This document shows positions 17,151 through 25,970 of a stretch of 53,283 nt of DNA, piece by piece. The notes beneath the pieces were generated by a model. It did not search any database and was not told where the DNA came from. It saw only the letters and a list, made by a program, of their open reading frames with translations. The first letter of the stretch is position 1, and every line of letters begins with the position of its first letter. Source of the stretch: Schlesneria paludicola DSM 18645 (GTDB lineage: Bacteria; Planctomycetota; Planctomycetia; Planctomycetales; Planctomycetaceae); NCBI GenBank assembly GCA_945876035.1, contig CAMCMU010000032.1, forward strand, positions 1 through 53,283, written 5' to 3'. The position numbers and the translations under genes are program-made.

Positions 17151-18251
17151 ATGCCCGACTCCTTTGATTCGAATTCCGCTTCTCTGCAGCACGACTCCGA
17201 GTTGTTCGACGATTTGCCGCCGGTTCAACCGCCGTCGGCAGGATTCATCGTTCAACTCTTTGTCGTACCAGGCTTGATCGTCTTAGCCGTTGTCGCCGTG
17301 TGGGCCCTGTTTGGTCGGATTGCAGCCGGCGATCATGATTGGCGAAAATTGGCGCTCGAACTGCAAAGTCCCAACACTCATATTCGCAATCGCGCGATGT
17401 ACGGTCTGGCGCAAGTTCTTGACCAAGATCGACGATTAGGAGACAGCGGACTGCACTTGTCGCATAATCTCGAAATTGGTAACGGGCTTTCCAACCAACT
17501 GTTGCAGGATTTTAAGAGTGGTTCCAGAACCAACGAGACCGTGGCGATCCAATTGTATTTAACGAGAGCCCTCGGGCTGCTTGATGCTCCTGAGACAAAT
17601 GCGAGTTCTCGTGATCGTTCCGACTCTTTTCAGACATCGTCATCCGCGAATTCTGCCACATTGGATCCGCGTGACGGATCTCCATCAAAAATACTGGAGG
17701 CCCTGAAGTGCGCTCTGGAACCGACTCGTGACATTGAAGTTCGCAAAAGTGCGGCGGCTTCCATCGCCTTCATCGCCGGTCGGGCTTACGAGCAGCAGCA
17801 CCCATTGGACGCGCCGGAGTTAGTCAATGCTCTTGTTTCCATGTCAACGGAGCAAGAGCCGATCCTCAAACAAGCGGCAGCGTTCGCTCTGGGATTGTTC
17901 CAGTCCTCTCAGGCAGATCAGCAATTGTTGGTCCTGCTGGAAAACGAGGATTGGATGACCCAACTCAATGCCGCGGTGGCGCTTTCGCGAAACGGATCGA
18001 AGGCGGGTCTCGCTGTTTTCAAGCGGGCTCTAACAGAAATGCAGGGGCTCTCCGATGCTCCGTCCGTCGAGTCTTTCACTGTTCTGAAAAATACACTGAA
18101 GGCCATTGCAGGCCTTGGTCCAAGTTTAGAAATCCGGGACAAGACGGAGTTTCGCGAACTGGTGACCGTATTAATGCAAACTCATCCTGAGCCTCGAATT
18201 CGGATTGATGCACAAAACGCACTGCATTCACTCAAGTCCGATGTACCGTGA
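17151..18251 (+). CDS. Membrane-anchored HEAT-repeat protein
   Basis: A protein of about 366 aa. A polar acidic N-terminus (LQHDSELFDDLPPVQPPSAG) is followed by one membrane segment (FIVQLFVVPGLIVLAVVAVW, residues about 33-53). The rest is helical repeats of the HEAT type: SPNTHIRNRAMYGLAQVL, EVRKSAAASIAFIAG, ILKQAAAFALGLFQSS, WMTQLNAAVALSRNG and PRIRIDAQNALHSL. The C-terminal part should form a curved scaffold for binding other proteins; orientation across the membrane is not clear. ATG 17151 is preferred to a TTG four codons earlier. It follows parA by 188 bp on the same strand, which leaves room for a separate promoter. Confidence 0.82.
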   Translation: MPDSFDSNSASLQHDSELFDDLPPVQPPSAGFIVQLFVVPGLIVLAVVAVWALFGRIAAGDHDWRKLALELQSPNTHIRNRAMYGLAQVLDQDRRLGDSGLHLSHNLEIGNGLSNQLLQDFKSGSRTNETVAIQLYLTRALGLLDAPETNASSRDRSDSFQTSSSANSATLDPRDGSPSKILEALKCALEPTRDIEVRKSAAASIAFIAGRAYEQQHPLDAPELVNALVSMSTEQEPILKQAAAFALGLFQSSQADQQLLVLLENEDWMTQLNAAVALSRNGSKAGLAVFKRALTEMQGLSDAPSVESFTVLKNTLKAIAGLGPSLEIRDKTEFRELVTVLMQTHPEPRIRIDAQNALHSLKSDVP

Positions 18252-18536
18252 TTCTGATTCAAAAAAGGGTTGCCGAGTTCAGATCCAAACGTAATTTTTC
18301 AACACGCCCAGGCTCTTGATTACAGGCCGTTTGAGAGTTGTTCACCACCCGGCATTCAATCACAGGGAGACTCGGAAAATCCGAGGATGCTCCTTTGACT
18401 GGCCGCGGAATACCTCTCCTAAACGCTTCTGAACGTCTCTGCCAAACCATCGCCAACTCTCCTCCCAAGACGACTTTTTTTAAGTCCTTGGATCACCTAG
18501 GCACGCTGTTTCTGTTCCAGAAGTACGTCCCGCGGG

Positions 18537-19406
18537 TTACGTGTTTTTCAGTGCCAATCTGGCTGCTGAGAGGGTATTTTCCAAGAGCATCGCGATTGTC
18601 ATCGGACCGACACCTCCGGGGACGGGAGTGATGGCGGAGGCGATCTGCGACACAGACTCGAAGGCAACATCTCCCACAAGTTTGTTATTCTGTCGGTTGA
18701 TTCCGACATCAATGACTACGGCATCTTTCCTGACCATGTCTTGCGTGACGAATTCGGGCCTGCCGATCGCCGCAATGAGGATGTCCGCGGATCGAGTGAC
18801 CTCCGGCAAATTGCGTGTGCCGCGATGGCAGATGGTGACGGTTGCGTTTGCTGTCTCACCTTTCTGAAGCAGCATGATGCCCACCGGCTTGCCAACAATT
18901 TCGCTGCGTCCGAGAACAACGACGTGCGCGCCGTTCACCGCTGTTCCCGATTCGCGAATTAAAACTTGGATCCCCTGCGGCGTGCAGGGAAGGAATCGCG
19001 GCCTATTCTGAAACAGCAGTCCCACGTTTTCGGGGTGAAAGCAATCGACATCCTTTAGGGGATGGATCGCATCCAGAACCGTTATCTGATGAATATGTTT
19101 TGGCAAAGGGAGTTGCACTAGGATCCCATGCACCGAGGGATCGTTGTTCAGACGGGCGACGAATCGAAGCAAATCGGCCTGCGTTGTCGCCTCGTCGAGG
19201 CGATGTACCTCACTGAGAATTCCGGCTTTCGTACAGGCCTGCTCTTTGTTTCGAACATAGACTTGGCTTGCAGGATCCTCACCGACCAGTACGGCGGCGA
19301 GTTTCGGAGTCACACCCGTCGTTTGTGTGAACGCAGCGACCGTATCTCTCAGACGTTCTCGAATCGAGGCGGCGATGAGTTTGCCATCAATGATGCGGGC
19401 AGACAT
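18537..19406 (-). CDS. folD: Bifunctional methylenetetrahydrofolate dehydrogenase/methenyltetrahydrofolate cyclohydrolase
   Basis: A 289-aa FolD, standard length, interconverting 5,10-methylene-THF and 10-formyl-THF for purine, formyl-Met and methionine supply. VGEDPASQVYVRNKEQAC is the first signature, with the catalytic lysine in the YVxxK pattern. HGILVQLPLPKHI and PLKDVDCFHPENVG build the folate site, VVVLGRSEIVGKPVGIMLLQ the NADP-binding fold, and VIDVGINR with TPVPGGVGPMTIAMLLENT the C-terminal signature. AAAGGAC lies 9 bases upstream of the ATG. It stands alone, with about 280 bp of empty sequence on each side. Confidence 0.97.
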   Translation of the reverse strand: MSARIIDGKLIAASIRERLRDTVAAFTQTTGVTPKLAAVLVGEDPASQVYVRNKEQACTKAGILSEVHRLDEATTQADLLRFVARLNNDPSVHGILVQLPLPKHIHQITVLDAIHPLKDVDCFHPENVGLLFQNRPRFLPCTPQGIQVLIRESGTAVNGAHVVVLGRSEIVGKPVGIMLLQKGETANATVTICHRGTRNLPEVTRSADILIAAIGRPEFVTQDMVRKDAVVIDVGINRQNNKLVGDVAFESVSQIASAITPVPGGVGPMTIAMLLENTLSAARLALKNT

Positions 19407-19684
19407 AACAAAAGTCGTCCTTTCTTTGCAGGTCCCACCACAGTTGATCCCCTCTCAATATCAATACGGACGGTTTATAACGGTCCTCGCCGCTGGACCG
19501 AAGCGACAGCGAACAGATTCCGGGAGGTGAGATGAGCCAGACACCTTGCTGTGGCAACGGGGACGCAACAAGAGTCTCGTTCTGCCGTGTCGCAACCCGC
19601 TGTCATTCGTGCATCAGGACTTGATGAAGCACGAACTCCGTAGGAAACTTTGACATCCAAGATCTTGCCGGACCGGAAACGGAA

Positions 19685-21040
19685 TTAGAAAAGTCCACGG
19701 ATCACGTCTCGGTCATCTAAGAGGACCTGTGGGCGAGCATTGTAATCCAAAAATGTCGTTGCGGTATCAATTCCGAGAACGTGGTAGACCGTCGCCAACA
19801 CGTTTTTGAAGTTAATCGGACGACCAATCACGGATTCACCTCGGGAATCCGTTGCGCCGATGACTTGGCCGGTCCGGAGACCACCGCCAGCCAGACACAG
19901 AAAGCCCGCTTCAGGCCAATGGCCTCGGCCGTCGGGTGTGGCATCTCCGATCCGCGGAGTTCGTCCAAACTCTCCCCCCATCACGATTGCGACGTCATCC
20001 AGAAGGCCACGCTCCGACAGATCCATCACTAAGGCATGGAGTGCTCTATCCAGTACGGGAAGCAACTGACGCATCTTCTGGAAGTTGTTTCTGTGTGTGT
20101 CAAAGTTGCGCATACTGACGGTCACAACAGACACCCCGGCTTCGATCAACCGACGGGCAAGGAGGAAAGAGACGCCGGGGGAAAGTTGGCCGGTCAACGT
20201 AGCCTCACCATATCGCTCACGCGCCATTTTTGGTTCCTGATCGAGGTCGAAAGCCTCCCGAGTCCGCGAGGAGGTCACGATGTCCATCGCGCGCTGTTGG
20301 AAACGATCGACCCCAATCGCGGATTCCCCCAGTTCCAATTCCCGTCGGACACGATCGAAGTCCTGCAACAGATTTTGTCGGTCTGTGAGTCTCGATGCTG
20401 GCACGTCTCGATGGCGTTCCAAATTATCAACAGCTTCGCGATCACCGGCTTTGCCAACTCGCAGTGGTTCGTGTTCCGCGCCGAGGTAATAGGCACGCTC
20501 CCATTCAAAATTATTGTCAATGCTCACATAGGGTGGAACGTCTTTCATGCCGGGGCGCAGGCGGCTGATGACAGAACCGACGGCAGGGCGCCGTGCCTCC
20601 CCAGGAACACGCGAGGAAGCTTCCCACGGGAATCCACTATAAAACATGTTTGCCGTATGTTGATGGGCGAGCTGCGCTCCGCGCAGAATTGCGAACTTAT
20701 CGGCAATTTGCGCCTGCATCGGCATCAATTCACACAGTTCAATTCCCGGCACATTTGTGTGAATCGGCTGAAATTCGCCGCGATACTCCACCGGTGCCAT
20801 CGGCTTCATGTCATACATGTCGAGGTGCGAAGGACCACCACTCAGAAAAATCATGATCACGGACTTGGGACGCCGGGACTGGGTTTCGGCGCATGCGCGT
20901 TGCCGAAGGACATCGGCAAGCGTCAATCCGCCGATGGCTAATCCGCCAACAGCCAATCCGCCAATGCCCCGTGTGCCGACAGACAGAAAGCGACGGCGGT
21001 TGATTTCTGACGCGTTTCTAAAACCATTGTCCATTGTCAC
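19685..21040 (-). CDS. DUF1501 domain-containing protein, Tat-exported (second copy)
   Basis: A 451-aa protein with a twin-arginine signal (NRRRFLSVGTRG) followed by the repeat GGLAVGGLAIGGL in the hydrophobic core. Family segments are VIMIFLSGGPSHLDMYDMKP, ILRGAQLAHQHTANMFYSGF, TVSMRNFDTHRNNFQKMRQL, IVMGGEFGRTPRIGDATPDG and CLAGGGLRTGQVIGATDSRG. It is clearly diverged from the DUF1501 protein at 8318-9772, so it is not a recent duplicate. The GTG at 21040 has AGGA eight bases upstream; an ATG lies two codons later. No DUF1549/DUF1553 gene adjoins it. Function of the family is not established; exported by context of the signal. Confidence 0.93.
   Translation of the reverse strand: MTMDNGFRNASEINRRRFLSVGTRGIGGLAVGGLAIGGLTLADVLRQRACAETQSRRPKSVIMIFLSGGPSHLDMYDMKPMAPVEYRGEFQPIHTNVPGIELCELMPMQAQIADKFAILRGAQLAHQHTANMFYSGFPWEASSRVPGEARRPAVGSVISRLRPGMKDVPPYVSIDNNFEWERAYYLGAEHEPLRVGKAGDREAVDNLERHRDVPASRLTDRQNLLQDFDRVRRELELGESAIGVDRFQQRAMDIVTSSRTREAFDLDQEPKMARERYGEATLTGQLSPGVSFLLARRLIEAGVSVVTVSMRNFDTHRNNFQKMRQLLPVLDRALHALVMDLSERGLLDDVAIVMGGEFGRTPRIGDATPDGRGHWPEAGFLCLAGGGLRTGQVIGATDSRGESVIGRPINFKNVLATVYHVLGIDTATTFLDYNARPQVLLDDRDVIRGLF
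20923..20967. repeat. Three imperfect 15-bp repeats in the second DUF1501 signal peptide
   Basis: Copies at 20923-20937, 20938-20952 and 20953-20967 share the core AATCCGCC. On the minus strand they encode GGLAV, GGLAI and GGLTL. As in the other DUF1501 gene, the repeat lies in the Tat signal and the 15-bp period keeps the frame. Confidence 0.85.
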
Positions 21041-21204
21041 TGTCCGGATCCTTCAGAGAACTCGTCTACGTTGCGTCATTCGGCCCGCGACAGGTCTTCT
21101 CAATCATCCTTGCGGATTCCTGTGAATACCGCAAAGCCATTCCGCCTTGGCGTGATGACTGACGCCAGAGAAAAGACATCACCTAACGCCGCCGAACACT
21201 GCTG

Positions 21205-21230
21205 CAAAAAAACGCTTCGGTCTTCGAGCG
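21205..21230 (-). terminator. Probable terminator of the STAS/radical SAM unit
   Basis: Read on the minus strand, CGCTCG and CGAAGCG pair as a 6-bp stem with one bulged A, followed at once by seven T. It lies about 150 bp downstream of the radical SAM stop. Confidence 0.6.
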
Positions 21231-21280
21231 ATCGCTGAGATTCTGTTTGCGAGATTTCCAAACAGAATCGGCTCAGCGAT
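21231..21280. repeat. 17-bp inverted repeat with a three-base bulge
   Basis: ATCGCTGAGATTCTGTTT (21231-21248) pairs with AAACAGAATCGGCTCAGCGA and the following T (21260-21280), leaving CGG unpaired. It directly precedes the probable terminator on the minus strand, so both may fold in the same RNA 3' end. The rest of 21041-21376 holds nothing I recognise. Confidence 0.75.
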
Positions 21281-21376
21281 CAATCGGCCGGTCACGCACA
21301 GAGAATATCTTCCCGGATTCACCGCGGCCAAACCGAATTTTTATCGAGTTCGGCGGCTCGATGCCGTGGCCGTTGA

Positions 21377-23053
21377 TCACTCTGGGGGCGACCGGTGGTG
21401 ACGGCTCTGCCGTTTCGCGCCGGCATGAATCCGGCGACTCGCTCGTTTTATTTCAGTCTCATTGGCGTTCAAATACGTCAACAGGCAAGGCGGCTTGTCG
21501 CTGCGGCCACTTCGCTGATAATCACGCCATAATGCCGCTGCAACGTCCTCTGCATCTCTGGCGCAGTCCTGGGTCAAGTACTCATGCAGAAGTTCCACCA
21601 TTCGGCTGAGGGCGATGCCATGAGATCGGCCATCACGGTTGAAAAGCCACGTGCAAAGGCTACGAAACTCGGCAAAGGGAGACGCAGCCCCATCGACCAT
21701 CGCGTTTGAATGGGGACTGCCGATCGTCTCGAATTGTGGGTCGCGAGATGGATCATCGCCAGGATCGGCGATTGCGTCCGCCGATTCTCGGCGGGGGATT
21801 CGCCGCCTACGCGACAGGATCAGTTCAGTGGTCTCGATAAAATTGCCACTATTAGCAATCGTATCCCAGTACTTTGCCAAACGGCGCAGTTCTTGGACTG
21901 TGGAAAATTTTAGCAATTTATTTTGCAGGATTTCGTACGGCGGATGCGGGCTATAGACCATTTCCCAATCCGCGTCATGACGGACGATAGGAGTGCCTCG
22001 CAACCGCTTGAGAATCCCGACCTGAATCTCTTGTGGCTCGAGTTTCACCAACCGGTCGAATCCTGCCGCGAAGCTCTCGAGAGATTCCCCCGGAAGTCCC
22101 ACGATCAAGTCCGCATGAATGTGAACCCCTGTTTTTTTGCGGAGCCATCGCAAATTTTGTTCGACAAGCAAATTCTCCTGATGACGATTAATGAGTTCTG
22201 AGACATCATTGTTGAATGTCTGGATCCCGACCTCAAATTGCAGCATCCCGTCGGGGAACTGGGCAATCAGGTCCTTCAGTGAATCCGGCAGTCGATCAGG
22301 GATCAATTCAAAGTGCAGAAACAAACCCGGGCGTAGTCGATCCAAAAAGAAACTCAAAATGGAGCGACTGACCCGAATATTGAGATTAAACGTGCGATCG
22401 ACAAACTTGAACTGTTTCGCCCCTCGATTCAGCAACGATTCCATTTGTTCAAGGAATTCGTCAAGGGGGAACTGTCGAACCGGGATATCGAGTGCGGAGA
22501 GACAGAACTCACATGTGAAGGGACACCCTCGGGAGGCTTCCACGTAAATCACACGCTGCGAAATGTCTTCCTCCGAGTAGAGCACGTAAGGCAACCTCAG
22601 CTCACTGAGGTTCGGGACCGGGGCATGCAGAACACGCTGATGGTGGGCCTCCGAATCCGGCGATCGCTCCAGAAGCATGTGGCACAGTTTTCTAAACTCA
22701 AGATCCGCTTCGCCGGTGATCACGTAATCGGCAAGCCGAGTAATTTCTTGCTCCTCGATCTCGTAACTCACTTCGGGGCCACCGAGAACAACAATCACGT
22801 CTGGCGCGATCCGTTTGAGATCGGCAACCAATCGTGTTGTCTCCGTCACATTCCAAATGTAAATACCGAGTCCAATGATTCGTGGACGCTGATCAAGAAT
22901 CGCATCCAGAATCTCCAGCGTTGGCTGATTAATACCGAATTCGAGCAGAATCGTCTCGCGTTGTAATTCACCCATGTTGGCCAGCAAATAACGCAGGCCG
23001 AAGGCACAGTGGGGATACTTGGCGTTCAATGTCGCAAGGACGATCGTGGGCAT
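21377..23053 (-). CDS. B12-binding domain radical SAM protein (DUF4080-like)
   Basis: A 558-aa protein. Residues about 1-140 form a cobalamin-binding Rossmann domain ([20 protein letters not shown], then [13 protein letters not shown] and [13 protein letters not shown]). The radical SAM core follows with C177, C181 and C184 in [10 protein letters not shown] binding the 4Fe-4S cluster. Later core strands include [23 protein letters not shown] and [12 protein letters not shown]. The C-terminal domain resembles DUF4080, including [16 protein letters not shown]. The family is B12-dependent and radical-forming, but its substrate is unknown. It begins 50 bp after the stop of the STAS gene, so the two are probably one operon. 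Confidence 0.9.
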   Translation of the reverse strand: MPTIVLATLNAKYPHCAFGLRYLLANMGELQRETILLEFGINQPTLEILDAILDQRPRIIGLGIYIWNVTETTRLVADLKRIAPDVIVVLGGPEVSYEIEEQEITRLADYVITGEADLEFRKLCHMLLERSPDSEAHHQRVLHAPVPNLSELRLPYVLYSEEDISQRVIYVEASRGCPFTCEFCLSALDIPVRQFPLDEFLEQMESLLNRGAKQFKFVDRTFNLNIRVSRSILSFFLDRLRPGLFLHFELIPDRLPDSLKDLIAQFPDGMLQFEVGIQTFNNDVSELINRHQENLLVEQNLRWLRKKTGVHIHADLIVGLPGESLESFAAGFDRLVKLEPQEIQVGILKRLRGTPIVRHDADWEMVYSPHPPYEILQNKLLKFSTVQELRRLAKYWDTIANSGNFIETTELILSRRRRIPRRESADAIADPGDDPSRDPQFETIGSPHSNAMVDGAASPFAEFRSLCTWLFNRDGRSHGIALSRMVELLHEYLTQDCARDAEDVAAALWRDYQRSGRSDKPPCLLTYLNANETEIKRASRRIHAGAKRQSRHHRSPPE

Positions 23054-23103
23054 GACGAACGCGCCTGAGTTCCGTGGGGTAGAGGTACATGCCCCGCTGA
23101 TTG

Positions 23104-23532
23104 TCAGAGTGAAATTTCCTTAATGTCGAACAATCGTTCGAGCTTCGTGAGTCGCAAGACTTCGCGAACGTCTGCAGAGGGATTATAAATCTCCAGTCGA
23201 TCGACACGCTGCCGAAGCGTTGTCAGGACACCCAACATGCCGCTGGGCACGAGTAGCACTCCCGTGAGATCAAATGCCAAGACCTTCGTACCGTGCTCCG
23301 CGATCAAGTCCAACAACTGCTCCCGGTATGCCGCGATGCAGACCTCATCCGGAACGTCTTTGCCACCGAATCCAACGACTGTCAATTCACCCGTCTGGTA
23401 AATCTTAATCACAGTGGGATCGGGCAGGGGGGCAGGCCGTTTCACAGATGAGTCGCCGCACACAGATGAGTCGCCGCACACAGATGAACCCTCGGGTTCG
23501 TCAACAGCACTCTCGTCAGAACAATCTAACAT
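23104..23532 (-). CDS. STAS-domain protein (anti-sigma-factor-antagonist-like)
   Basis: A protein of about 142 aa. A variable polar N-terminus carries the tandem repeat SSVCGD twice. The STAS domain follows: [35 protein letters not shown] and [20 protein letters not shown]. The usual phosphorylatable serine of SpoIIAA-like antagonists in the D-S-S/T-G-L motif is replaced: the position reads VPSGMLG, so the serine before glycine is still present. It may act in a partner-switching pathway or as a scaffold. A GTG at 23568 is an alternative start that adds 12 residues. The radical SAM gene is 50 bp downstream on the same strand. Confidence 0.82.
   Translation of the reverse strand: MLDCSDESAVDEPEGSSVCGDSSVCGDSSVKRPAPLPDPTVIKIYQTGELTVVGFGGKDVPDEVCIAAYREQLLDLIAEHGTKVLAFDLTGVLLVPSGMLGVLTTLRQRVDRLEIYNPSADVREVLRLTKLERLFDIKEISL
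23443..23487. repeat. 18-bp in-frame tandem repeat in the STAS gene
   Basis: CACAGATGAGTCGCCGCA occurs at 23443-23460 and 23461-23478, with a nine-base third copy. It encodes the repeated SSVCGD of the protein's N-terminal tail. Confidence 0.95.
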
Positions 23533-23568
23533 TCTATGGTTCCATTCGGCTTGAAACAGAGATCCCAC

Positions 23569-24450
23569 TCACCACGTCCAAAAGTCCGCTGATTTCGGTT
23601 TAAGTCTCGTACAACATTCTTTTTGTTCAGGGATTTCAAAAACCGAGATTTCGTTCATACAACACAAATGAGCTCCAAACTTCAACGCCAATGCACATAA
23701 AAAACGGTTTATGGAGCCTCACCAGCAGGCATGACAGGCGTCAGGAGACGGGTACCGGCATCTCGAACCCAGCCTGACAAGGCTGGGAGATTTCTTCTCG
23801 GGAGAACATACCGAGTGAAAATCAGAATAGGGGGAGTAAAATCACGATTCGCCATTCCTCAAAAAATGCTCTGTTTTTCCCGTCTTGTCATTCCTGCTTG
23901 CCCCATCCCCGATGTCTCTTCTCTATCGCTATCAAAGGTAATGTCTTCGATTCCGGGACCCGCGAGAGCGTGCTTCGCAACATTTTATTGAAAAAGAGAG
24001 CTCTTTTTTGAAGGAGGGGTGTCGGACCTGTGACCCGATAAGCACTGGTCTTTCAGGATCGGCCGAACGTCACGCGTGCAAGCATTGTTGAGGGCCTCAC
24101 AGCGGGCCCAAGTCCTGCGGGCCCAAGATTGGCCAGGGCTTCGCCTGCCGGTTAATAAATCGTTTTCCCGAGTAGGGATCCTGATCAAGAGACCGGTTTC
24201 CAGCCGACACATTCCGGACAAGTGACCCTCTTATTGAGTCCACATCTGGCCCACATCATTCCGCTCCCTGAAAATCTCTGTGCTCAGCCTGCCTGACACA
24301 CCTTCGCTGAAAAACTCGCACCTTCCGTTTGATGTTTAATCTTGATGTGTTGTCAGATATCCTGTCGATAAGGATTCCCTCGACCATTCCGATGAGGTAA
24401 CCCCGTGAATCGCTCCCGAGACTGACGAGTGAGACTGGACGTCGCGTTGT
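23569..24450. other. Long intergenic region with hairpins and a gene vestige
   Basis: No intact gene is supported in these 882 bp. A 7-bp hairpin (CCCAGCC/GGCTGGG) lies at 23768-23787 and a palindrome around AGAGCTCT near 24000. The only protein-like signal is the cytochrome-motif vestige described separately. The promoter of the glycosyltransferase gene should be near the right end. Confidence 0.55.
23985..24075 (-). pseudogene. Vestige of a planctomycete cytochrome c (PSCyt1) N-terminal motif
   Basis: The minus-strand frame reads RDVRPILKDQCLSGHRSDTP before ending SSLFQ and a stop. Intact PSCyt1 domains typically read RDVRPILSDxCFxCHGPD. Here the heme motif CxxCH has become CLSGH: the second cysteine codon is GGT, one base from TGT. 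The match covers only about 18 residues and stops after it, with no DUF1549/DUF1553 region downstream. I read it as the scar of a lost PSCyt1-PSD1 gene. A chance match is possible because the stretch is short. Confidence 0.45.
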
Positions 24451-25719
24451 ATGCACATCACGATCATCACCGCTGGTGGCGCGGGCATGTTTTGCGGGTC
24501 GTGCATGCACGACAATTCTTGGTCAAAGGGTCTTCGCGAGGCCGGCGTAGATGTCAGCCTGCTGCCATTGTACACCCCGATTCGCGTCGATGAACCGGAT
24601 CAGTCGTCATCGCCAATTTTTTTCGGCGGCATCAATTGTTATCTGAACGATCGATTCCAGTGGTGGCAACGAGTACCGCGATCTCTGACGAGTTGGTTAG
24701 ATTCGCCGAGCCTGATTCGCCGAGTCATTCGCGGAGCGAGCGGCCACGATGCCGCACGGTTGGGTTCGATGACACTTTCCATGCTGCAGGGAGACCAAGG
24801 ACCTCATCGACGTGCCGGCGAAGAGTTGGTCAACCATGTGCATCAACTTCGGCCAGACGTGGTCGTTTTCAGCAACGCAATGCTCAGTCCTCCGCTGAGA
24901 ATACTGAAGAAAGCCTTTCCGGGTCGGGCGTATTGCGTCTTGCAGGGCGATGACCTTTTTTTGGACCGCTTGATCGAGCCCTATCGGACACAAGTCATCG
25001 ACCTGCTGCGTCAACGGATGTCGGATTTCGATGGGTTTCTGACTCACAGTGCGTACAACCGAGACTACATGGCAGACTATTTTTGTCAGCCGGCAGCCAA
25101 ATTTCATCAGTTGCCGCTGGCAATTGATTGTTCACACCACGAGGGATTTCCAAAGCCGACCGTGGGCAATCCCCCCACGGTCGGCTACTTTGCACGGATT
25201 TGCCATGAAAAGGGCCTCCATCAATTAGTGGAGGCCGTCATCCGCTTGCGACAGCGGATACCCAACGTTCGCTTGAAAGCTGGCGGCTATCTGGGGCAAG
25301 AGCATGAAACCTATTACCGCGATATTTGTCGGCTCGCCGCTCCCCTAGGCGAGTCTTTTGAGTACATCGGCAGCCCTGATTCCAAGTCGGAAAAGATCAA
25401 TTTCCTGAAATCGCTGGATGTTTTTAGCGTGCCAACGACGTATCGGGAACCGAAAGGACTCTACGTCCTTGAAGCGTGGGCCAACGGAATTCCGGTTGTT
25501 CTGCCGCGACACGGCGCCTTCCCAGAACTGATTCACTCCACCGGCGGAGGTCTGCTCGTTGAGCCGGGTGATTGCCACGCATTGGCCTTGGCCCTGGAAC
25601 ACGTCCTCAGAGATACACCGCTGCGGCTTGAGCTGGCCAGTCGGGGCCATATTGGAGTCCGGCGGGCGCACGATTTACCCAGTTTGGCAATCGCCACAAA
25701 AAGTCTGTTTTCAAAATAA
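24451..25719 (+). CDS. Family 4-like glycosyltransferase
   Basis: A 422-aa GT-B glycosyltransferase. The N-terminal domain begins MHITIITAGGAGMFCGSCMH, with the glycine-rich loop of GT4 enzymes. The C-terminal donor-binding domain carries VGYFARICHEKGLHQLVEAV and the E-x7-E region FSVPTTYREPKGLYVLEAWA, then NGIPVVLPRHGAFPELI. It should move a sugar from a nucleotide donor onto a lipid, polysaccharide or other acceptor in the cytoplasm. The acceptor cannot be told from the context, as no polysaccharide cluster surrounds it. The ribosome-binding site is weak. The stop codon lies inside a 21-bp tandem duplication. Confidence 0.9.
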   Translation: MHITIITAGGAGMFCGSCMHDNSWSKGLREAGVDVSLLPLYTPIRVDEPDQSSSPIFFGGINCYLNDRFQWWQRVPRSLTSWLDSPSLIRRVIRGASGHDAARLGSMTLSMLQGDQGPHRRAGEELVNHVHQLRPDVVVFSNAMLSPPLRILKKAFPGRAYCVLQGDDLFLDRLIEPYRTQVIDLLRQRMSDFDGFLTHSAYNRDYMADYFCQPAAKFHQLPLAIDCSHHEGFPKPTVGNPPTVGYFARICHEKGLHQLVEAVIRLRQRIPNVRLKAGGYLGQEHETYYRDICRLAAPLGESFEYIGSPDSKSEKINFLKSLDVFSVPTTYREPKGLYVLEAWANGIPVVLPRHGAFPELIHSTGGGLLVEPGDCHALALALEHVLRDTPLRLELASRGHIGVRRAHDLPSLAIATKSLFSK

Positions 25720-25742
25720 TGACGACTGTTTTCAAAATAATG
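25705..25742. repeat. 21-bp tandem duplication spanning the glycosyltransferase stop codon
   Basis: CTGTTTTCAAAATAATG occurs at 25705-25721 and 25726-25742, a period of 21. The first copy includes the last codons and stop (TCA AAA TAA). Confidence 0.93.
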
Positions 25743-25970
25743 TTGTTGACATTTATGAATTTCCGTCGAGAATAGCAGAGCTCCACTGTTTGATCCCTCC
25801 TGGCAGTTGTTCTCCGTAGCACAGAAGTTTGACAATCTCGGTCATGGCACGCATGGTGTCTCCGGTTCGCTTTGTTTGTTCTGCAGTTCAGCTCAGTTTT
25901 TGGTCTACATTGGTTGTGGTGGCTTCTGTGTTTCTTGATTTTGAGTCCCTTAATTTTTGAGAGGTAGTAA

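Noticed and set aside
23731-23991. An 86-aa plus-strand frame in the long spacer
   Set aside because: No start signal and no similarity; it overlaps hairpins.
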